DNA from: Schizochytrium sp. TIO01 | Taxonomy: Eukaryota; Sar; Bigyra; Thraustochytrida; Thraustochytriidae | NCBI GenBank assembly: GCA_004764695.1 | Contig: SMSO01000035.1 | Location: 4,345,040-4,409,039 of the forward strand | Direction of reading: 5' to 3' | Length of the DNA stretch: 64,000 nucleotides | Shown: one piece after another, positions 1-9,659 of the stretch | Layout: each line of letters opens with the position of its first letter | How positions within the stretch are numbered: position 1 is the first letter of the stretch | The notes under the pieces: generated by a model | Told to the model about the DNA's origin: nothing | Databases searched by the model: none | Seen by the model: the letters and a program-made list of their open reading frames with translations, nothing else | Translations under genes and position numbers: made by a program

Positions 1-1993
1 AATTGATGCTCGGACTTCGCGCCCGACCTCGTTTCCAAGGCTCGAGAGCTGCTAAGACGTCACCCAGGACCGTCCTAGAGATAATTTCTCCCAAATATGT
101 CCAAGCACGCGCAAGATTTCTCCTGCGCAGCCTGACCACCGCGCGAACCGAGGCCAAATCAGCTCTGTCGCAGTCTCTTCCACTCCTCACGATCCGCATG
201 GACTCTTACCATCGCTTATACTATTCATGCTTCTACCATTTTTCTTAGACAGGCCTACTCCCTCTTATCTCCAGGCGCTTAATCTGAGACGGACGGAGGC
301 AGTACTGGAGTATACAATAGGAGGTCCCTAGTAAAGGGTGTTAACGTATTTGAGTAGAAGTAGTAGCATTGGTAGTTGTAGTAGGACATGGCTAGCAGTT
401 AGAAAGGTAAGAATTTGATAGAGTTAAGAAAGGCTAGTCAGAGTTTTTGGTCAAGCGATCTGAAGTAGAATGAAGAGCGAAATTGGGATTGGTGAGATGA
501 CAGGGTTTCATTAGGGAGTTAGTTTAGAACTGGTGCGGCACGTGGCATAAGTAACGATATGTAGGTTGTTTAAAAGAGAGATGTTGCAGGGATAAGATCA
601 AACGCCACGGTTGAAGGAATGAATACATGCGAGAAAATAGTACGTGAAGTTAAGCAGAAACTCTAATTTACGACTCTCTTTCCCTCTATTGAAATTTGCT
701 CGTAGATGCTTTGAAGCTTTATCGTGCCATTTACTTAATGTTGCAGAAAGCAAAAAGTATATTCAAACATATCAAACAAGTGAGTTGTGTACAGAATGCA
801 TGAAACGGAGGGGGGGAGAAGAATATGTTAAGATTCTCTCGAATTTGCCTGTTCCACTCTTAGTGCTTTCTAAAGAAATCAGGAATGACTGGATGTCCAA
901 CATGAAAATTCTATCGAGATAGTATTACCCGCTCTAATGCATGATTTTGGCCTTTCACTTGTGTTCTGCAATCTTACTGTTTATATAAGAATTTAGTTGT
1001 ACTAGCCTTTTTGAATAGTATAATTGTTATAGCTCTGTTTACGTTCATAGATTTCAGCTGTCTGAAGAGCAATCAACGCACTCAAATTATGCATTTTAGC
1101 AGCTGTGTCGTAACAACTGGCAGTCACCGCACGTATTCGCGAGCACTGGTCGTAGTCAACACACAATATGATATCTTGCTTACAATGCCTGTACGAATAG
1201 ACGACCTAGAGGAGCATTAATAGACTTATCTGCCACCTTTGCTCCCAGGAATCTGTCAGCTCATCACAAGTGACTCATTGATCCGTTCGCCAATAAGCTT
1301 TTATACACCGTCCTGTGCACACCCTGTCCGCGCCAGTCGCCCAATATCTCCCCTGCAGAATCTAGCTGCTTCTTATTAATAAACAAAATCACGCCCCCCC
1401 CCCCCCCCCCCCACTTGTATATCTCTAATTTCTTGTTTATACTGGAGCTTTGTTCTAAGTGCACACACACCCCCCTTTTTTTTTTAAGTACCCCCAAATG
1501 AGCGCAGACAAAACTTATCAGAATCAGATAAAACGAAGCCTTTACTTAACCGTACCTGCTGGTTAGCATGAGAAGAGCACTTCTAGGCGCCTTAGATCTT
1601 TTCCAAATACAACGCTATTCTTGGAGGTACTCACTATGTTTTCTCTCGCACTGCCCTGAGGAGTCTCTCTGCCGTATTTTCATTAATTACTCTAGTACCC
1701 TCTTAGAACGCTCTCAAAACCTTCAACGGATCTCCGCGCTGTGCACAGCAAGAAAAACTTTGGCCTGAGATACCCGGCCCGCAACTCTCAAATTATGCTC
1801 AAGGCGCTGAGCATATTGATGGTGCTGCCTGCCCGCCCGCTTCCCTCCAGCGCTGCTAAGACTGACAGTCTTTTGAAGGAAGACTTGTAAAGCTGCAACG
1901 AGGCGCTTTGCGCTTGGATTGAGATTTGCTGATCGTACAGCGCGTGCCGCATAATTTAACGCAAAATCCTCACGAGGTCCACTTCCACATAGG
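1..1993. other. left-edge intergenic DNA
   Basis: No gene could be supported here. A short open frame on the plus strand runs from the left edge to a TAG at 246-248. It could be the tail of a gene entering from the left, but it has no recognisable domain. The stretch holds a run of 19 C at 1394-1412, a CA/C/T homopolymer patch at about 1462-1485, and otherwise AT-rich sequence. The GC content rises from about 1800 towards the next gene. Confidence 0.4.
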
Positions 1994-3163
1994 ATGGCAG
2001 CAATGGCCAGCGCGTGCCGTGATGCTGCCTTCTCGAAGGAGGCATGCGCCCGCGAGGAGGTGGAGGCGCCTTGGACAAAGGCTGCTTGCCCGGAGCAACG
2101 AAGGGAAGCTCGTGAGCAGGCCCGAGTGGCCAGAAATTTTCGTCGTGCATCTAATGCTGCCGTAGACCGCGAGGCACGAGCTGCTGCCAACATTGAAATG
2201 CGTGAGATTGCTTCTCGAGGGTCTGCGTGGCGAGCTGCGAGGCGCTCAGCAGCGCACAGCGAGTGTGAAGAGTCCTGCGGTGCACGGGGAAATGGCGTGG
2301 CCAAAACGCAACGCGAAAGAGCTCGACTTGCGGCCGAAAAACGGGCTTTGGAGCTTGAAGGTCGGGAAAAGGCTCGCGCGGAAGCGGCTCAGGCACTACA
2401 AGATAAACATGAGTGGGCAGCGAAGCGGCGAGAACATCTGGCGGAAGAGCGTCGAAAAGCTGTGGAGAAGGGAATCGCTAGGGCTCAACATAAGTCTCGA
2501 GTGAAGACGCAGGCGAAGGAAACCATTCAGAGGGAGCGACAGGTGTTCTTCGAGCAACATGAGGCGCGAGCAAGAGTCTCAGCAGAGCTACGCAGGAAGG
2601 AGAGGATTGCAGAAGAACGCCGAGCAAAAAATATTCGAGAAGAGCATAGACAAAGACATTCTGTACGAGCAGCTTGGATGGTCGAAGAGAAGGAGGAGCA
2701 ACAAATGCATCACGCAGAGCTCATCCGTGAGAAGGCTGAGAGATTTGCCCAAAGAGGCGCTATGGAAGCACTCAGGCGAGAGGAGCAAGCTCGTGAAGAG
2801 CTTCGACGAAAGCAGGAGATTGAGCAAAGGGGCTCTCGGCTTGCGGAGGTCAGAGCACAGGATAAGGAACATTGGGCACAGGACCGCCGCCAAAGTCGCA
2901 ATGAAGCTAACCGTCAACTTGAGTCCCGTCACCTCAATGCTGTCGAACGGAAAAATATTGCTGACGAAGACTTCCGACGCCGCAACGTTGAACCACTTGA
3001 GCGCCGCACTGCAGTTGCCAAAGCGCGAAATCTACATGAAAAGCAAGAACGCGAAGCACACCTTATGCGCGTTCAGAGTGAGGTTCAAGAACGTCATGTT
3101 CGGAAAGCTCAACTCAAGGCTCAACAACGACACCTTGAGACTGGGCCACTTATTCTTGGTTGA
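1994..3163 (+). CDS. Arg/Glu/Ala-rich coiled-coil protein
   Basis: A 389-residue reading frame made almost wholly of charged helix-forming residues (Arg, Glu, Ala, Gln, Lys), with heptad-like spacing from about residue 30 to the end. It resembles trichohyalin-like or TPH-type coiled coils, some of which sit in cilia and the cytoskeleton, but no specific family is identifiable. The ATG at 1994 is the first in frame after a TAA at 1952. No membrane segment or signal peptide is seen. The stop TGA at 3161 is followed at once by GTAAAT, which looks like a splice donor, so a further exon cannot be excluded. Long antisense frames over the same DNA are composition shadows. Confidence 0.6.
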   Translation: MAAMASACRDAAFSKEACAREEVEAPWTKAACPEQRREAREQARVARNFRRASNAAVDREARAAANIEMREIASRGSAWRAARRSAAHSECEESCGARGNGVAKTQRERARLAAEKRALELEGREKARAEAAQALQDKHEWAAKRREHLAEERRKAVEKGIARAQHKSRVKTQAKETIQRERQVFFEQHEARARVSAELRRKERIAEERRAKNIREEHRQRHSVRAAWMVEEKEEQQMHHAELIREKAERFAQRGAMEALRREEQAREELRRKQEIEQRGSRLAEVRAQDKEHWAQDRRQSRNEANRQLESRHLNAVERKNIADEDFRRRNVEPLERRTAVAKARNLHEKQEREAHLMRVQSEVQERHVRKAQLKAQQRHLETGPLILG

Positions 3164-4129
3164 GGTAAATCGCGTAGTCGACATTGGTACTTGGATAGCA
3201 TCTGCAAGTGGATGTACTCGCGTTTGATTCTAGAGCCATGACAAAAGTCTTGCCTTCGAGAACAAACGGTACTTTCCACCCATGTTCCTTCCACTCTAAG
3301 ATTTTTCCCTTTTCACTGCAAAAGCAAGAATGGTACTAAGATCGAGCCTAGTTATTCGCGTACAACACATCAATTAATACAGATGTATGCATTCTTGTAT
3401 TGTCTCTCTCGCCGTGAACCCAGCCTCAAAATTGTTTGTTAATACATAATCAATATGACATTAATATCTTGACATGTCGAACATTTTAAAGAATACAACC
3501 CATTTGCTCCTCGCGAGGGGCTTTCACCGAATTTCTTACAGAAGATATTTATCATTTACACTGGTTCAGAAGAACCAATACTTATTCCTAAGCTATTAAT
3601 GCCAGATATTTCTACCAGAATTAAAACTTGGAAATATCTATATATCCAAGTGTCAAACTTAACTGCTTCTTAAATGAAATATCTACAGGGAAACTTTATT
3701 CGCCCGTGCCTCTCAAACGAAAATTCATCGCCCTAGAAATAATCATTCCATAAAGTCAAATTCAATCTTCGACCTCACCCCATCAACCAAACACTCGACA
3801 GCATCTAGCAGCCAACTCTCCGCTCTCTCTATCCCCTCCGAGTCTTGCTTCGCTCCTCAGTCAACTATTCACTGCACTTACCCATTTCTAGATAATCTAT
3901 TCTCCTAGAGCTCCAAGAACTGCCATTTCATTTGCCCCAAACGAAATGAAGGTTAACCTTCCTAGGTGAGTCCTACGCTGGTTCTGGCCCTTGGCACGTG
4001 GGTCCCTCCGTCCTATAGTTTTGGTTAGTAGGTTCTATTGCTGCAGCTGCTGCTGCACTGCATCTGAGACCTAGCTTTGGGTAAGGAGACTGCCAAGACG
4101 AAGGCAATTCCTTCATCACTGCAGGAACC
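3164..4129. other. intergenic region upstream of NF-YC
   Basis: AT-rich DNA with no coding signal, turning pyrimidine-rich from about 3770. A TAGTAGGTTC-like element near 4025-4035 belongs to a motif type that recurs upstream of other genes in the window. Confidence 0.5.
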
Positions 4130-5056
4130 ATGGAGCGGGCCAGCGAGCAGGAAAGTGGGCTTCTGAGCCTGCAAGAGAATACGAAACGTGAGAAAAATGA
4201 AGTTCCTTTAACAGAGTCGGCGCAAAAGCTCAGCCCAAGAGAGGAAACCGCTTTAGGGAGGCCTCAGCCGCACGTACAGGCACCTGAAGCCAAGGTCTCT
4301 GGACAAGAACTGGTACCTGAAGCCTCAAATGCAGAAGAAGAAAGATCTGGGGCAGTTCGAAAATCGAACCGATTAATTGTGCCTCGAAATGCTAATGTCG
4401 TGAAGGACTCTGGCTTGAAAGTAAATCCAACTTCTGGGACGCCTCATAAAAAGAACAAGAGTCATGCAGGCAATGGAGTTGTGAAGGTTGTGTCCCAACC
4501 CCAGCGTGCGGCAACTCCCTCCTCGTTACCAAGGCCAGTTTCTACACCAATAGCAGAAGCTCCGGTAAATCAAAATTTCTCACAGCGCGCCCCAGATTTG
4601 ATCCCAGCGCCGGTACAACCTGCCCCCAAAAGGCAATTAAGTGCAGAAGCTGAAATCAGTCGCATCTTCTTTGAGCAGGAACGAGAAATCCTTGCACTGG
4701 AGCCAACCACATGCGACTTCAAGACTTACAGTGATCTTCCTCTGACTCGCATTAAACGCATCATGAAGGCTGATGAAGACGTACGAATGGTTAGTGCTGA
4801 GGCACCAATAATCTATGCTTGTGCTGCTCGTCTCTTTATCCTAGAAATGACAACTCGAGCATGGCTCGAAGCCTGCAAAGGAAATCGCAAAACAATTCAG
4901 AAAGAAGATTTTCATGCAGCAATACGAAGTACAGATTGCTTCGATTTCCTGGTTGACGTTGTGGATGGAACAATTAGGGAGGAACAGAAACAGCTTCGTC
5001 TCGAGCTACAGCGGCAGCAGCAGCAACAACAACAGCAACAGCAACAGCAGCAGTAG
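4130..5056 (+). CDS. NFYC: NF-YC (HAP5) subunit of the CCAAT-binding factor
   Basis: The histone-fold domain lies at about residues 180-285. It carries the NF-YC signature: LPLTRIKRIMKADEDVRM, then SAEAPII and FILEMTTRAWLEA, ending with IQKEDFHAAI and FDFLVDVV. NF-YC pairs with NF-YB and then NF-YA to bind CCAAT boxes in the nucleus. The N-terminal 170 residues are low-complexity and rich in Ser, Pro, Glu and Lys. The C-terminus is a polyglutamine run coded by mixed CAG and CAA. This frame stops at a TAG at 5054 inside the CAG/CAA tract; after it the same frame codes 13 more Gln, then PKPEKPF, and ends at TGA 5117-5119. The TAG is one transition away from CAG. The start has an A at -3. Confidence 0.9.
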   Translation: MERASEQESGLLSLQENTKREKNEVPLTESAQKLSPREETALGRPQPHVQAPEAKVSGQELVPEASNAEEERSGAVRKSNRLIVPRNANVVKDSGLKVNPTSGTPHKKNKSHAGNGVVKVVSQPQRAATPSSLPRPVSTPIAEAPVNQNFSQRAPDLIPAPVQPAPKRQLSAEAEISRIFFEQEREILALEPTTCDFKTYSDLPLTRIKRIMKADEDVRMVSAEAPIIYACAARLFILEMTTRAWLEACKGNRKTIQKEDFHAAIRSTDCFDFLVDVVDGTIREEQKQLRLELQRQQQQQQQQQQQQQ

Positions 5057-5098
5057 CAACAGCAACAACAACAACAACAGCAACAACAACAGCAACCT
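5003..5098 (+). repeat. CAG/CAA trinucleotide tract
   Basis: An imperfect (CAR)n tract encoding polyglutamine at the end of NF-YC, interrupted by the single TAG at 5054-5056. The CAA interruptions are of a kind that slows pure-repeat slippage. Confidence 0.85.
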
Positions 5099-5119
5099 AA
5101 GCCTGAGAAACCTTTCTGA

Positions 5120-5885
5120 CGCAAAAATAGGTGATAGCTGCATCTACCCAAAAACAAAAGAGGAGAAATGAGGTACCATCCAAATCATGAAACAGGGTAT
5201 ATGGCTGGTCGGACTATGGCAAAACAAGCGCATATTCTCAACAACTCTTGTGTTTGACTGGCAAAACCAAAGCAAAATACAAGCACAGCATTATTGGATC
5301 TGACTCTCAGGAAAGAACATGTGCAGATTTTGTGGTGGATGAATAGAATGTTGACAACTACTTTCTCTGGTACTTTGATTCAGGATTTGCGTCAAATAAG
5401 ATATTTAAACATGCTCCATTTGAGCCAAATACAAGGGTGGAATATCTTAAATGTGGATTTGAGAGAATTTAGCATTACTGAATCCATGCAAAATAAACAA
5501 ACAACGCCCTGGAACAAAGATATGCTATCAGGTTTTGTGTCCTCGAAGTTGCTAATTTACTATTTTGCGGCTCTCAAACTACATGGCGGCTCTCCAATTC
5601 GATACAATGATCACTATTCACTTTTATCAAAAACCTAGGCGTTGTTTCCTTTTTTAAAACAATCCGTTAAAATTTAACATCATCGCATTCGCTTCAAGAA
5701 ATTATCGAACTACTGCCTCCTATGACCTATAACCATCGCAAATTTATTCATTTAATCACTACCCATATACAGTTCTTTAAATCACTTCCTATGTTTTAGT
5801 TTAGGCTAGTGACAACAAGGGCCATTATCTATCAGAAGACCTTTTTACTAGTTCTGAGCTCGCGACATAGGCTGCCTCCTTCACA
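5120..5885. other. convergent intergenic region
   Basis: Lies between the converging NF-YC and TBC-like genes and should hold both 3' ends. An open frame at 5294-5638 has no ATG start and no recognisable domain, so it is not called. Confidence 0.45.
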
Positions 5886-8159
5886 TCACGCTTGAAAGCG
5901 CCCAGTCCGCAAAGAATGTAAAGCATCTGCAAGCTTATGCACCATTTGCTCCAAGCTTTGCACTTCTTTTGATGCTGTTTTTACCTTTCCATCGAGTTTA
6001 GCCTTTGCTTTAGAAAAGTGCAATAGATGCTTGATAAGTGCATTTATTTGGTTTCCATCAGCCTTTTCGTTAGCACGTTCAAGCTCACATGATATAATTT
6101 CTTTTGCCATGTCTTGCGACTCGTCAGCATCCAATGCACGAAAATGGCAGACAGTCTCGCCAACTTTCGTTCGTAAGACTGGAGCATCGGGATTTTGGTC
6201 TGCAAAACTAGGTTCCTCCGAAATAAGTTTGCTTTTTACAGCTGATTCAGGCGCTCTCGGGTTCAGCTCTCTGGTTCTCTTTAGCATGTCAGCAAAACGG
6301 TGAACCTTGAGATTGATTTTTGGTACTAAAATGCTGTCACTATCTTTGGATGTCCAATTTGACGAATCTTCAGAACTTTTTAACTGTGCAGCCCCTGTTC
6401 TGGTGGAGCTTTTATCGTCTGATAATTGTTGATGCTCAATCGCCCGCTTTTCAAGCTTAGCTTTGACTTCCTCTGCAGATTCTGAAGTATTTGATGGTGA
6501 AGATTCCCTCAACACATCTAGCTCGCTTTCAGGACGCGTTGGGACATGTGAAGTCAAAGCTAAGTCTTTAAGATCATCATTCTTTTCGAGATCATCACGG
6601 CTCAGCGGCTTTACAGGAGCACTATTCCAGTGCGTAGACGTTTCATTTGCCACACCAAATTCTGCTCGAATTGAAGAAAAAAAACGTGACTCCATGGTAC
6701 GTGACAATTGTCTACAAGTAATGCCCTTGGCTTGGTGCAAAACAACCTGCTCCAGCCCTGCCATCGATGATTTATCGAGAAGCTGTTCTCGCAGTAAAAG
6801 CAGAATGCAGCACGCAATTCGAAGTGCAAGACGGTCAAAACCAACAATAAGGCACTGATCCCAGACAAACAAGCAGCTTTCCATTTGCAAAGTTCCTACA
6901 AACAAATTGTTTAGAGGATCTGCAAAGAGAGTGAGTAGTCTACTTTGAGGACTCTGATGCTGGAATCCGAGTCGTGAAGGCTCGTCTGTATCATCTGAGT
7001 CTATATGTTTCTGAATGACCTCCATGAGGTGCTCGTGCAACTGGTTGTCTACTGTTCTCAGAAGCTTTGCCAATTCGTCGGAATATTTGACGCGTCGCAG
7101 ACTATCTTGTACATCCATTGGCCCGGTGCTTACCTGAATCTTAGGAAGTCTTGTCAATGCGTGCATCGCTTCAACCACTCGAGGTAAATCGTTGTATGAC
7201 TTTGCAAACACAACTAAGATAGGAATCAACCAATAGAAATGAGCTTTATCAATATCTCCGAAAGCTGTTGCACGGTATGACAAAACAGTCTTGCCAAGCA
7301 TAATAAGTGAACTACTGTCAACTATCTCAGGAAATTCCTTCTCGAAGATCTCCTGGCAGCGTTCTGTCACTTCTGTATCTGTCGACGCAATAGTTGCCAT
7401 ACGACGAGCATTGACTCTATTCCGAAACGCTTTAAGTGCCTCTGCATCTTGTAGATATAACTCCCACACTTGCTCTCGAAGTGTGTCCGGAAGCTGACGA
7501 TTCATAAGCATTCGAATTGCTGCTACTTTGCTTGGCATCTTATTTAACATGCGGTTTACCCCATGCGAGGCGAGCTCCACGATGGCCTCTGCAGAGGAGA
7601 ATTTCTCAGTTAAATTTGCAGGTCGGCGCGAGAGCTGTTTCAGCAGGCCGTCCTCAACCTTTTCTGAGAGAACCTTCTCAAAGTTTCGATATACTGATCC
7701 TTCGCTTAGGCTTTCCTCAATATCGTCTAGCATTAGCATTTTCTCGTCTTCTGAAAGGTCACCGAAATAAACAACAGTGTGCTTTTCAAGAGAACGTTGA
7801 ACATGCTGATAAATCTGTCTTGTCAGAGTTTGCCACTCTGTAGATGCATTCGCCTCTTGACGTACATCGTCAAGCCAACTCGTATCTTGAGTTGACCAAA
7901 TATCACGATGGCGGAAACCATCTCGATGCTTTCCAGTAGATGGCGACTGGGGCGACTGGGGGCTAGAAATTGCACCATCATCTTGCTCAAGAAGCCATTT
8001 GGAGGTCGCCTTTGCAATCGCTGATGCCTCTTGGCTAAGGTGCAGAGACGATGTTGAATGTGAGATGTTTAGCCCACTTGAACGGTCCTGCCAAGATGAC
8101 GATACAAGAGAGGGTTCGCCCAGGCGCGGGGGCTTCTCAAAAACCTTTGCCCCAATCAT
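5886..8159 (-). CDS. degenerate TBC (Rab-GAP-like) domain protein
   Basis: A 757-residue protein. The middle (about residues 205-480) looks like a TBC domain: it opens with RQLPDTLREQVWELYL, has a helical core, and closes with ESCLFVWDQCLIVGF followed by a hydrophobic helix, matching the end of TBC folds. Active TBC proteins stimulate GTP hydrolysis by Rab GTPases using an Arg finger (IxxDxxR) and a Gln finger (YxQ). Neither motif is visible, so catalysis is doubtful and a scaffold role is more likely. The N-terminus is Ser-rich and disordered. The C-terminal 250 residues are acidic and end in a coiled coil at about 700-745. The ATG at 8159 opens the frame. It converges on NF-YC. Domain assignment is moderate; the exact subfamily is not recognised. 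Confidence 0.65.
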   Translation of the reverse strand: MIGAKVFEKPPRLGEPSLVSSSWQDRSSGLNISHSTSSLHLSQEASAIAKATSKWLLEQDDGAISSPQSPQSPSTGKHRDGFRHRDIWSTQDTSWLDDVRQEANASTEWQTLTRQIYQHVQRSLEKHTVVYFGDLSEDEKMLMLDDIEESLSEGSVYRNFEKVLSEKVEDGLLKQLSRRPANLTEKFSSAEAIVELASHGVNRMLNKMPSKVAAIRMLMNRQLPDTLREQVWELYLQDAEALKAFRNRVNARRMATIASTDTEVTERCQEIFEKEFPEIVDSSSLIMLGKTVLSYRATAFGDIDKAHFYWLIPILVVFAKSYNDLPRVVEAMHALTRLPKIQVSTGPMDVQDSLRRVKYSDELAKLLRTVDNQLHEHLMEVIQKHIDSDDTDEPSRLGFQHQSPQSRLLTLFADPLNNLFVGTLQMESCLFVWDQCLIVGFDRLALRIACCILLLLREQLLDKSSMAGLEQVVLHQAKGITCRQLSRTMESRFFSSIRAEFGVANETSTHWNSAPVKPLSRDDLEKNDDLKDLALTSHVPTRPESELDVLRESSPSNTSESAEEVKAKLEKRAIEHQQLSDDKSSTRTGAAQLKSSEDSSNWTSKDSDSILVPKINLKVHRFADMLKRTRELNPRAPESAVKSKLISEEPSFADQNPDAPVLRTKVGETVCHFRALDADESQDMAKEIISCELERANEKADGNQINALIKHLLHFSKAKAKLDGKVKTASKEVQSLEQMVHKLADALHSLRTGRFQA

Positions 8160-9659
8160 GACAAGGGTCTATGTCAACGAAATTAAATTAAGTGAGTATT
8201 TGAGATATCGCAGAGCTTGCAAAGCCCAACCCCACAAAAAGTGATTTCTATGTAACAATATACAAACAAGCAGACTCAAAGAGACCAGTAACCCAGGAAA
8301 AGACAAACCTCTTGAAGACAGAGATAAATCAACGAGGTCGGTTTACACCACGCCCCTTGCGTCTATTCCAAGACAAAGAAGGATGTGGTTTGTAGTGGCC
8401 TCAGTGCTTCTTTGCGCCAGCGAATCAGATTGGGCTCTGCCGAAAATGTTCGGAGCCCATTAGTACTATATAGCATTCTTAATTTTTTTTTCTTTTTATT
8501 ATTTGACCGGTGCGAACTTTCAGAACATTTAGAACGTGTGGTGACTTGGTTCTTTCAGGTAATTTGGTGCCCCTATGGAAAGGTAAGCGAGTTGGACCAA
8601 AGCATAATCGTCAATTGTTTCAATTTTTTTTAATCAAGATCACCAATAGATCTGCGCTAGCTTCTACAAATAATCACTGGCTTCTTATAAGACCCCAAGA
8701 CATCAAAACTCACAACCTCTCGCTCGAGTTGAGCTTAAGAAGATATCTCAAGTGAGTGTACTAAGCACTTTATTGCTGAGTACTTCTTTGAGGGAGGAAA
8801 GCTCTTCGAAATGACTATTTAATAATATATGAGGAAGTTGCACTTATCTTAATATCTTCTTCTTATTCAACCCATTACAGCATTAAGTAAAGCATGGACC
8901 TACAGTGGAGTAAAATAGAACGGCCAGGTGTTCCTCTGAGAAGTTATACAAATATACGACTTTCTATTTAAACTTGAATTAGATCCGCTTAGACATTACC
9001 TTGCAGGTACATGTGTGTTGTAAGGCATCATGTTGCGTCGTCGTCAAAAAATGAATGAAAGAGCACTCAATGAGATCTAAATATCAGCATGCGTGCTACT
9101 CTCGCCACCTAAACTAGTCACAGGCCACTCTAACATATTCTTTCACCCGGTTAAAGACGCAGGTCAAAGCAAATAATTCACTCATGACTCTCGCTGCAGC
9201 AAGGCACTGTGTACCCATGGGCTTCCTGTGTAACATGGTGGATTAAGAGCAAAACTTGTACTGACCAGTGCTGCTTAGACAATTCTCCATAAGCTACGCT
9301 TCCCTGAGACTTTCCCCTGGACGTCACAACCATCCCTTCGCGTACCAACGCCGACCAAACCATTCTCCCCAAGATGCCAAGATAAATCTAACTTAGATTG
9401 CTCTTTGGGCGACTGAAAGCCAGGTGTGCTTTGACTTGAGAGAGGTTCTACCCAAGTGGAAGAGGTTGGCCCTGGTTCTTCTTTTAGTAAATCTCCAACT
9501 AGAAACTAGACGTTTTTGAATACAAAACGATGAGACAAGGAACCCAAATGAAAGCAGGGCCAGGAAGGCGCACTTCAGGCTCGTGCGTTGCTGCTCGCCT
9601 AATGATTTATATAAGTGAAAAGTTCAAACTCAAGCACTACATAGTGTGATTACCAAGCT
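8160..9659. other. intergenic region, no gene seen
   Basis: AT-rich DNA between the TBC-like gene start (minus strand) and the 3' end of the kinase-ARM gene. Short frames here have no coding character. A T-rich run lies near 8483-8500. Confidence 0.45.

Noticed and set aside
1723-2304. 193-codon minus-strand frame opposite the coiled-coil gene
   Set aside because: Antisense of Arg/Ala-rich coding DNA, with no domain; the plus-strand frame has the coherent coiled-coil protein.
5054-5056. Idea that TAG codes for glutamine in this organism
   Set aside because: TAG ends the DNA glycosylase frame at the expected C-terminus, and no other gene contains an in-frame TAG within a conserved domain.
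5294-5638. 114-codon plus-strand frame after NF-YC
   Set aside because: Starts only at TTG, no homology-like pattern, and AT-rich composition like the flanking DNA.
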